A DNA stretch of 64,000 bases from an uncultured Kiritimatiellota bacterium (GTDB taxonomy: Bacteria > Verrucomicrobiota > Kiritimatiellia > RFP12 > UBA1067), in assembly GCA_934635385.1 (NCBI GenBank), contig CAKTZI010000022.1, positions 1 through 64,000 on the forward strand. Reading direction: 5' to 3'. Of this stretch, positions 57,322 to 64,000 are shown piece by piece (within the stretch, counting starts at the first letter, position 1; every line of letters begins with the position of its first letter). The translations under genes and the position numbers were made by a program. The notes below the pieces were generated by a model. The model was not told the DNA's origin and ran no database searches. It saw only the letters and a program-made list of their open reading frames with translations.

Positions 57322-59967
57322 TCAGACGATATCGTGCTTGCCGTAGTAGGCGTTGAGATACATCTGCTTGATCTCCTTCATCAGCGGGTAGCGCGGGTTC
57401 GCGCCCGTGCACTGGTCGTCGAAGGCCTGCTCGGTCATCGCGTCGAGGCGGTCGAGGAAGTCCTTCTCGTCCGGCACGTAGTCGCGGATCGTCGGCTTGA
57501 TGCCGATGCGCGTCTGAAGCGCGCGAATCGCCTTGAGGAGGTTCATGAACTGCTCGCCCTTCGTCTTGCCCTCGATGCCAAGAGCCGTCGCAATCTCGAG
57601 GTAGCGCTCGAGCGTGTGCGGATGGTCGTACTGCGGGAAGGTGCCCATCTTGCGCGGCACGGGGTCGGCGTTGAAGCGCAGCACCTCCTCCATCATCAGC
57701 GCGTTGGCGATGCCGTGCGGGATGTGGTGGAACGCGCCGAGTTTGTGCGCCATCGAGTGCATGACGCCGAGGAAGGCGTTCGCGAAGGCCATGCCGGCCA
57801 TCGTCGCGGCGTTCGCCATCTTCTCGCGGGCCTTCGGGTTCGCCGTCTTCGCGACCGCCGCGTCGTAGCACTGCGGCAGGTACTCGAAGATGTCCTTCAG
57901 GGCCTGGATCGCGAGGCCGTCGGTGTAGCTCGTCGCCATCATCGAGGCGTAGGCCTCAAGGGCGTGCGAGACGGCGTCGATGCCCGACGCGCTCGTCAGT
58001 CCCGGAGGCGCCATCATCTGCACGTCGGCGTCGACGATCGCCATCTTCGGCATGAGCTCGTAGTCCGCGAGCGGATACTTCACGCCCGTCTTCTCGTCGG
58101 TGATGACCGCGAACGGCGTCACTTCCGAGCCGGTGCCGGCCGAGGTCGGGATCGCGATGAAGTAGGCCTTCTCGCCCATCTTCGGGAACGTGTAGACGCG
58201 CTTGCGGATGTCCATGAAGCGCATGGCCATGTCCATGAAGTCGCATTCCGGGTGCTCGTAGAGGACCCACATGATCTTCGCGGCGTCCATCGCCGAGCCG
58301 CCGCCGATCGCGATGATCACGTCCGGCTTGAAGCTCGCCATGAGCTTCGCGCCCTCCTTGGCGCAGGCGAGCGTCGGGTCCGGCGCGACGTTCGAGAACG
58401 TCGTGAACATGATGTTCTGCTTCTCGAGGGACTTCTCGATCGGCTTCGTGTAGCCGTTGGCGTAGAGGAAGTTGTCCGTCACGATGAACGCCTTCTTCTT
58501 GCCCATCACCTCGCCGAGCTCGCGGAGCGCCACCGCGAGGCACCCCTTCTTCTGGTACACCTTCTCAGGCGCGCGGAACCACAGCATGTTTTCCCTGCGA
58601 ATGGCCATAGTCTTGATGTTGATGAGATGCTTGACGCCGACGTTCTCCGAGACGGAGTTCCCGCCCCAGCTGCCGCAGCCGAGCGTGAGGGACGGCGTGA
58701 GCGCGAAGTTGTAGATGTCGCCGATGCCGCCGAGGGACGACGGCGAGTTGACGATGAGGCGGCACGCCTTCATGCGGTCCGCGAACTTCGCGAGCTTCGC
58801 CTTCTCGTTGAGGTCGTCGATCCAGAGGACGGACGTGTGGCCGAGGCCGCCGTTGTTGACGAGCAGCGCCTCCGCGATGTTCAGCGCGTCGTCGAAGCCC
58901 TTCGACTTGTACATGCCGAGGATGGTCGTCAGCTTCTCGTGGCCGAACGCCTCGCTCGTCTCCGTCGAGGTCGCCTCGCCGATCAGCACCTTCGTGTCCT
59001 CCGGCACCTCGAAGCCCGCCATCTTCGCGATGGTGACGGGGCGCTGGCCGACGATCTTCGCGTTCAGCGCGCCGTTGATGAGCATCGTCTTGCGGATGAG
59101 GTCCTTCTCCTTGTCGTTCAGGAAGTAGCAGCCGCGCTTCGTGAACTCGTCCTTCACGAGGTCGTAGACCTCCTGGTCGGCGATGACCGTCTGCTCGGTC
59201 GCGCAGATCATGCCGTTGTCGAAGGTCTTCGAGTGGATGATGGAGTTCACGGCGTTGATGAGGTCAGCCGACGGGTCGATGATCGCCGCCGCGTTGCCCG
59301 CGCCGACGCCGACGGCCGGCGTGCCGGAGCTGTAGGCCGCCTTGACCATGCCGGGGCCGCCCGTCGCGAGGATGATGTCGGCCTCCTTCATGAGGAGGTT
59401 CGTCTTCGGCAGCGAGGGCTGCGCGATCCAGGCGATGATCTCCTCCGGCGCACCCGCCGCGACGGCCGCCTCGAGGACGATCTTCGCCGCCGCGATCGTG
59501 CAGTTCTTCGCGCGCGGATGCGGGCTGATGATGATGCCGTTGCGGGTCTTCAGCGCGATGAGCGTCTTGAAGATCGCCGTGGAGGTCGGGTTCGTGGTCG
59601 GGATCACCGCGCCGATGACGCCGATCGGCTCGGCCCACTTCTCGATGCCCATCGCCTCGTCGCGCTCGACGACGCCGCAGGTCTTCGTGTGCTTGTAGGC
59701 GTTGTAGATGTATTCGGCCGCGTAGTGGTTCTTGATGACCTTGTCCTCGACGATGCCCATGCCCGTCTCCTCGACCGCCATCTTGGCGAGCGGGATGCGC
59801 GCGCGGTTCGCCGCCAGCGCCGCCGCCTTGAAGATCGCGTCAACCTGCTCCTGGGTGTACGTCGAGAACTTGGCCTGCGCCGCCTTGACGCGCGCAAGCA
59901 TCGCCTCGAATTCAGCCACTCCGTCATCCGGCGCCGCCGCCGGGTTCACTGCTGCATTGTCTGCCAT
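57322..59967 (-). CDS. adhE: Bifunctional acetaldehyde-CoA / alcohol dehydrogenase
   Basis: 881 residues from the ATG at 59967 (MADNAAVNPAAA), normal AdhE length. The N-terminal half is an acetylating aldehyde dehydrogenase (VIPTTNPTSTAIFKTLIALKTRN; catalytic Cys in FDNGMICATEQTVIAD). The C-terminal half is an iron-type alcohol dehydrogenase (IIAIGGGSAMDAAKIMW, GTGSEVTPFAVITD, metal His in HSMAHKLGAFHHIPHG). It reduces acetyl-CoA to ethanol and regenerates NAD in fermentation. Single gene with its own promoter. Confidence 0.97.
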   Translation of the reverse strand: MADNAAVNPAAAPDDGVAEFEAMLARVKAAQAKFSTYTQEQVDAIFKAAALAANRARIPLAKMAVEETGMGIVEDKVIKNHYAAEYIYNAYKHTKTCGVVERDEAMGIEKWAEPIGVIGAVIPTTNPTSTAIFKTLIALKTRNGIIISPHPRAKNCTIAAAKIVLEAAVAAGAPEEIIAWIAQPSLPKTNLLMKEADIILATGGPGMVKAAYSSGTPAVGVGAGNAAAIIDPSADLINAVNSIIHSKTFDNGMICATEQTVIADQEVYDLVKDEFTKRGCYFLNDKEKDLIRKTMLINGALNAKIVGQRPVTIAKMAGFEVPEDTKVLIGEATSTETSEAFGHEKLTTILGMYKSKGFDDALNIAEALLVNNGGLGHTSVLWIDDLNEKAKLAKFADRMKACRLIVNSPSSLGGIGDIYNFALTPSLTLGCGSWGGNSVSENVGVKHLINIKTMAIRRENMLWFRAPEKVYQKKGCLAVALRELGEVMGKKKAFIVTDNFLYANGYTKPIEKSLEKQNIMFTTFSNVAPDPTLACAKEGAKLMASFKPDVIIAIGGGSAMDAAKIMWVLYEHPECDFMDMAMRFMDIRKRVYTFPKMGEKAYFIAIPTSAGTGSEVTPFAVITDEKTGVKYPLADYELMPKMAIVDADVQMMAPPGLTSASGIDAVSHALEAYASMMATSYTDGLAIQALKDIFEYLPQCYDAAVAKTANPKAREKMANAATMAGMAFANAFLGVMHSMAHKLGAFHHIPHGIANALMMEEVLRFNADPVPRKMGTFPQYDHPHTLERYLEIATALGIEGKTKGEQFMNLLKAIRALQTRIGIKPTIRDYVPDEKDFLDRLDAMTEQAFDDQCTGANPRYPLMKEIKQMYLNAYYGKHDIV

Positions 59968-60029
59968 AGTTGTCTTTTGTCCTTTGGTCTTGCGTCCGCC
60001 GAATGCCTTCCCCGGCGGAACGGGCGCGT

Positions 60030-60059
60030 AGTATATCATCTTTTCATATCGTTCATCAA
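60030..60059 (-). promoter_or_regulatory. Sigma70-type promoter of adhE
   Basis: Minus strand: TTGATG, 18-bp spacer, TATACT; leader of about 55 nt with an AGGA ribosome site. Confidence 0.7.
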
Positions 60060-60126
60060 GTAGCGATATTGAATTATCTGTAACGCTGCGTGACCGGCGT
60101 GACCTCGCTAGCGACAGGCAGCTTCG

Positions 60127-61545
60127 TTATCCGATCCACGGGCTGACGATCGCGCGCCCTTTTGCGCCGAAGCATCCGCAGGGCCGCACGTGAAAGCGAA
60201 TGCGCTCCGCCCGCGCCGACAGCTCCTCGCGCGCGAACACGCACGCGACCGGGCGCGTGTCCAGGTGTTCCGGGAAATGTCCGTAGTAGGAGAAGACGCG
60301 CTTCTGCTTCACGATGCGCCGCACGTCGGCCTCGGCCACTTCCGCCGTCACCTCGTAGTCGAACGCGCGCGGATGCGCCGCCGACGAACGGACGGACGGG
60401 AAGAACACGTCGTAGGCGTCCCGGTGCTCGACGCCCGCACGGTCTTTGGCCGTTCGCCGCTTGACCGAGACCTGTGCGTCCGCCTCGAACTGGGGCGCAA
60501 TCTCGCGGCGGGCGCGCACCGCCGGGTCATACGGCTTCTCGCCTCGGCCGAACGGCAAGGGAACCTCCCACGGCGCGGCGACTTCGCAGTCGTTGACGAA
60601 ATCGCGCCGAAAGAGGACGAGACGGTCGTCGTAGACGTCCATCAGCAGCCCCTGCTTGCCGCCGCCCGTGTTGACCATGCCCATCATCTTCGACGGACTG
60701 TCGTCGCCGCCACGGCTGTTTTCGCGTCCCGCGCGGATGCTGACGTAGCGGAGCGACGGCACCTCGACCGCCGTGAACGCACCCTGCCAGATCGACAGCT
60801 CGTCCTGCGCCTCGATGTGTCCGTGCCCGCAGAACGCGACGACGTTCGGATATCGGTCTAGCGCAGCACGCGATTCGCCGTCCTCCTGTCCCCACGCCGA
60901 GGGGCCGCCGACCGTCTCCTTGATCACGCGATGCTGGCTGAAGAAGAAGGGACGCCCGTCCTTTGGCGCGTGTTTCGCCAGCGCCTCGGCGACGCCGGGA
61001 ATCGTCTGGCCGAACGCCGACGCCTTCGTATGCGTCGGATGATGCGCGAGAATGAAGGTGTAGCCCTTCACCGTCTTGACCTGGATCGGACACCACTTCT
61101 CCCGAAACGCCGCCTCCCACGCCGCCGCCGGATCGGTGAGCGGAATGACCCTTTCGGGATGATTCCGCGCCGCGACCCGCGTGTGCATGTAGCCGCCCAT
61201 GTCGTGGTCGCCGTAGTGGAACAGCTGGGCAATCGGCTCGCCGTCAGACCTCCGTCCGTTGGGGAACACCCTGAACCACGTGTCGCCGACGGCCTTCAGC
61301 TCGTCCGTAAGGCCGTAGTCGGCGATGTCGCCGCACAGCAGCACGCCGTCGCACCGCATCTCGTCGAAATGCCGAAGCGCATGCTCCACGATGTCGCACG
61401 ACCCCGCATCCGTCGTGACGTGAACGTCGCTCAGCACGCCGAAGCGCGCCCAGCGCGGCGAAGGCCGGGCGGCGGCACGCGCGCCCTGAGCGGCAAAGAG
61501 CCCCGTCCATGCGGCGGCCCGGCCAATGAATTCTCGACGCTTCAT
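60127..61545 (-). CDS. Exported (Tat) calcineurin-type metallophosphoesterase
   Basis: 472 residues. The N-terminus KRREFIGRAAAWTGLFAAQGARA is a twin-arginine signal, so the folded enzyme is exported. Metal motifs: GVLSDVHVTTD, LLCGDIADYG, YGDHDMGG (GNHD changed to GDHD), LAHHPTH and FCGHGHIEA. The C-terminal ~200 residues form a beta-rich domain. Phosphoesterase substrate unknown. Its start overlaps the stop of the upstream agarase-like gene (ATGA), indicating one operon. Confidence 0.82.
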   Translation of the reverse strand: MKRREFIGRAAAWTGLFAAQGARAAARPSPRWARFGVLSDVHVTTDAGSCDIVEHALRHFDEMRCDGVLLCGDIADYGLTDELKAVGDTWFRVFPNGRRSDGEPIAQLFHYGDHDMGGYMHTRVAARNHPERVIPLTDPAAAWEAAFREKWCPIQVKTVKGYTFILAHHPTHTKASAFGQTIPGVAEALAKHAPKDGRPFFFSQHRVIKETVGGPSAWGQEDGESRAALDRYPNVVAFCGHGHIEAQDELSIWQGAFTAVEVPSLRYVSIRAGRENSRGGDDSPSKMMGMVNTGGGKQGLLMDVYDDRLVLFRRDFVNDCEVAAPWEVPLPFGRGEKPYDPAVRARREIAPQFEADAQVSVKRRTAKDRAGVEHRDAYDVFFPSVRSSAAHPRAFDYEVTAEVAEADVRRIVKQKRVFSYYGHFPEHLDTRPVACVFAREELSARAERIRFHVRPCGCFGAKGRAIVSPWIG

Positions 61546-64000
61546 CTTTCGTTTTCCTTTCTCGGATTGAGGGCGGCGCGGCGGAAAGCCTCCGTCACGG
61601 CCCGATAAGGTTCGTCCCTGTCGTTGACAAGACCGTAGTTGCAGTCTTCAGGCGAAGCGCGCGTCACGCCTTCCGGCGGGTCGTCCGTCCACATGAACCA
61701 AGAGCCACCCAGCAGCTCCGAACGGCTCCGCATGAAGCCGAGAAACTTCGCGACCGCCGCCGCCCGTTCAGCCTGCGTCGCCAAGCGCTGTCCACAGCCC
61801 GTCGTGCACGGGAGGCCCGCGTCCTTCCCGACGAAACTCCATTCCGTCACGAACAGCGGACGCCCTGCAACGGCGGCAAGGCGCGCGAAGACCGCGTCGG
61901 CATCGACCGTGCGAAACATGCCCGCCGGCGCGCCCAGTTTCCGTTCGTGCCATCGAACGGTCAGCTCGTCTCTCGCCGCGTCATACGACGGATAGCAGTT
62001 GAACGAGACGACGTCGCACCACCGCCCCGCCGCGCGCCACACCTCTTCCGGCGCACCCTGAACGCCCGCGAAGCGGCAGCCCAGCACAAGATGGTCAGGG
62101 TCGTATTTTCGGATTGCGCCGACCGCCGTGCGGAAATACGTCTCGGCAAAGAGGCGCGTGTACGCACGGCGAATCGGGTCGCGCGCAGCCTCGGACAGGG
62201 ACAGGTAACTCGCGGCCGTCGCCTGCCCGTGCCGTTCGAGAACGCGCATCCCGGCAACGTAGGCACCGTGTTCGGACGGCAGGTTCTTCAGAACCCAGTC
62301 GAGCAGTCCGCACCGATGCCAGTCGCCCTCGCCCCACCAGTTGAGTTCGTTGTCGAGGTAGTAGCCAATGAAATTCGGCTTGCCGCGATGCTTCGCCGCC
62401 GCCGTGCGGGCCACCGCGTCGCAGACGGCGGCGAACTGCGGATGAAAGACGTTCGGCAGCTGTTCGCAGCAGCGGCCGCGCCACGGGCGGACGTAGTGTG
62501 CGGGATCTTCGGACGCCGCCAGGCGCGCCCCAAACGCCAGCATCTCCGTGTAGGCGAAGCCGCGCCGCTTGAGGCCGTCGTCGCAGCTCGTGCCCAGCGC
62601 GTTGAAGCCCCAGTCCCGGAGATGCGCCGCCGTACGGTTCAGCCAGTCATCGGACGAGACGCCCGCCGCCTTGAGGTTCTCGGCATACGGATGGGCGCCC
62701 CCGCGCGCCTCACAGACCGGGCCGCGTCCGTTCGCCTTCTCGATCGCCAGGATCTTCCACGGACGATCCGCCGCGTCGAAGAGCGTCCAGCCCTTCGCCG
62801 CGCGTTCGAGACGCGGAAACCCAAAGCGCGACTTCGCGGCGCGAAACGCCGCCGTCACGGCCTCATGCGGCGCGTTCTCCAGCGAGACGAGCCCCCAGTT
62901 GAGCGTTTCGGGCGTTCCGCCGTCCGCCGCCGCGAATCGCTCGTCGCACCACATATAGAACACCTGCCCGACCACATAGGGCAGCGCATCGACCTTCTCC
63001 AGAAACAGCGAGACGGCGGCCGCCCGATCCGGCTGCGTCGCCAGCTGTTGGCCGTTCGACTCGGCACGCGGACGCCCGACGTCGCCGCCGCGAAAGCTCC
63101 ACTCCGAAATGAAGAGCGGCTTCTTCGCGACCGCAAACCGCCGTGCCAGCATCACGTCGAGTGGCACAGGCGTCCATTCCGCCGTTGCCGCAAAGCCAGA
63201 CGGCAGAATGGACGCCGCGACACCGAGAACGAGTTCGCGGCGCGTCAGGTCAGCCGTCGGGTAGCAGTTGAGGGACACGACATCGCAGTGCCGTCCACAG
63301 GCCGCCCATACCTCGTCAGGCGCACCCGCGACGCCGGCGAAGCGACAGCCGAGAATCAGGTGGTCGGGATCGTACTTGCGAATCGCCGCGACAATCGTGG
63401 AAAAGTATTTCTCCGCCACCTGCCGCGTGTAGAGGCGGCGGGCGGTCGCGCGGTCGGGCACACGCGCGGACGGCACCTTCGCGAGCAGACGTTCCGCCGC
63501 CGTGCGCGCGGGATGCCCGGACGGAAGCTTCTCCAGCGCAGCATCCATCAGCCCGCACGACCACCAGTCGCCACAGCCCCACCAATTGAGTTCGTTGTCA
63601 AGGTAGTAGCCAAGAAAGTTCGTCTCGCCGCGCCGCTTCTCGCAGCACGCTTTCGCCGCACGGTCACAGACGGCGGGAAAGTCGGGATGAAACACGTTCG
63701 GCACCGGGTCGCAGGGCGAGGCCGGATCGACCGCGATGAGGTAGTCGGGGCCGCAGTCGCGCATCCACGACGACAGCGCGATCATCTCCGTCGCCGCAAA
63801 GCGTCCGTCGGCGTTGACCTGCGGATCGCACGCCGTGCCCAGCAGGTTGAAGCCCCAGGCGGACAGGCGTTCGGCCGTCTGCGCGCACCAGTCGGCACGC
63901 GACAGGCCCGCCTTCTCCAGCGTGGCGGCGTAGGGACGCCCCAGCGAACCGCAGTCCGGGCCATAGCCATTGGCTTTCTCGATGCCCTTGGCGCGCCACA
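61542..64000 (-). CDS. Agarase-like glycoside hydrolase with two tandem catalytic-type domains (partial)
   Basis: The gene runs off the right edge, so its start is missing; about 819 residues are visible. It consists of two homologous halves of ~370 residues. Each has FNxLGTxCD, PNVFHPxFxAVCD, GYYLDNELNWWG, KYDPDHLILGCRFAGV, CDVVSLNCYP and PLFISEWSF. NEL and SEW carry the likely acid/base and nucleophile Glu residues of a GH50/GH86-like (beta-agarase type) clan-A barrel. Both halves keep these residues, so both may be active. Probably secreted. Operon with the metallophosphoesterase. Confidence 0.78.
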   Translation of the reverse strand, partial: WRAKGIEKANGYGPDCGSLGRPYAATLEKAGLSRADWCAQTAERLSAWGFNLLGTACDPQVNADGRFAATEMIALSSWMRDCGPDYLIAVDPASPCDPVPNVFHPDFPAVCDRAAKACCEKRRGETNFLGYYLDNELNWWGCGDWWSCGLMDAALEKLPSGHPARTAAERLLAKVPSARVPDRATARRLYTRQVAEKYFSTIVAAIRKYDPDHLILGCRFAGVAGAPDEVWAACGRHCDVVSLNCYPTADLTRRELVLGVAASILPSGFAATAEWTPVPLDVMLARRFAVAKKPLFISEWSFRGGDVGRPRAESNGQQLATQPDRAAAVSLFLEKVDALPYVVGQVFYMWCDERFAAADGGTPETLNWGLVSLENAPHEAVTAAFRAAKSRFGFPRLERAAKGWTLFDAADRPWKILAIEKANGRGPVCEARGGAHPYAENLKAAGVSSDDWLNRTAAHLRDWGFNALGTSCDDGLKRRGFAYTEMLAFGARLAASEDPAHYVRPWRGRCCEQLPNVFHPQFAAVCDAVARTAAAKHRGKPNFIGYYLDNELNWWGEGDWHRCGLLDWVLKNLPSEHGAYVAGMRVLERHGQATAASYLSLSEAARDPIRRAYTRLFAETYFRTAVGAIRKYDPDHLVLGCRFAGVQGAPEEVWRAAGRWCDVVSFNCYPSYDAARDELTVRWHERKLGAPAGMFRTVDADAVFARLAAVAGRPLFVTEWSFVGKDAGLPCTTGCGQRLATQAERAAAVAKFLGFMRSRSELLGGSWFMWTDDPPEGVTRASPEDCNYGLVNDRDEPYRAVTEAFRRAALNPRKENER

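Noticed and set aside
57226..60063. Long plus-strand open frame opposite adhE (about 945 codons)
   Set aside because: Arg/Asp/Val-rich shadow of a certain adhE gene; no family features.

Overview
The window is GC-rich chromosomal DNA with most genes on the minus strand; the one plus-strand gene I am sure of is the regulator at 20776. It carries housekeeping genes (prfA, rpmE, guaB, lepB, panC, serA-like, adhE), many secreted carbohydrate-active enzymes, an AraC-type regulator with a LacI-like sensor, a DUF1080 protein, a GxxExxY protein, DUF3857/transglutaminase and GldG-like proteins, and dense families of short dispersed repeats. This mix suggests a member of the PVC superphylum, probably Kiritimatiellota/Verrucomicrobiota from a gut or other polysaccharide-rich anaerobic habitat. 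AdhE fits a fermentative life. No rRNA is present, so the taxonomy is inference.

Layout. 1-2400: a 9-bp tandem repeat and a secreted glycoside hydrolase flanked by direct repeats. 2579-17709: an accessory region with three copies of a two-gene module, an alpha/beta-hydrolase followed by a small secreted beta-sandwich protein. Two modules are 5'-truncated and directly follow restriction-modification genes: an EcoRI-family methyltransferase with a DUF262-HNH protein, and a fused nuclease-methylase-specificity protein. 17714-18978: prfA and rpmE. 19129-23255: a broken rhamnosidase, the XylR-like regulator and an acetyl-xylan-esterase-like enzyme. 23294-25166: HAD phosphatase and aminotransferase. 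25314-31341: a tightly overlapping operon guaB - unknown secreted protein - lepB - Ser/Thr kinase. 31428-36605: DUF1080 gene, then an ABC ATPase / GldG-like / DUF4340 operon. 36621-45309: transglutaminase-like protein, a Trp-Pro repeat protein, a GxxExxY gene inside an inverted-repeat element, and a membrane TPR protein. 45381-51868: glycosyltransferase, a strongly promoted structured RNA candidate, an RNA methyltransferase, panC, M3 peptidase and phosphoglycerate dehydrogenase. 51973-64000: glycoside hydrolases, a decayed GntR/LacI regulator, an SGNH esterase, an APH-fold kinase with a histone-H1-like tail, adhE, a metallophosphoesterase and a duplicated agarase-like hydrolase running off the right edge.

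Most notable: (1) the repeated hydrolase/partner module mixed with R-M genes; (2) a mobile-looking palindrome with 48-bp arms that exists empty, inside a coding sequence, and wrapped round a GxxExxY gene; (3) at least five kinds of short repeat carried in frame inside genes; (4) a roughly 350-nt structured RNA candidate with a near-consensus promoter; (5) -10 boxes placed 7-12 nt from several start codons, implying leaderless mRNAs. All calls come from reading the sequence; no database search was possible.
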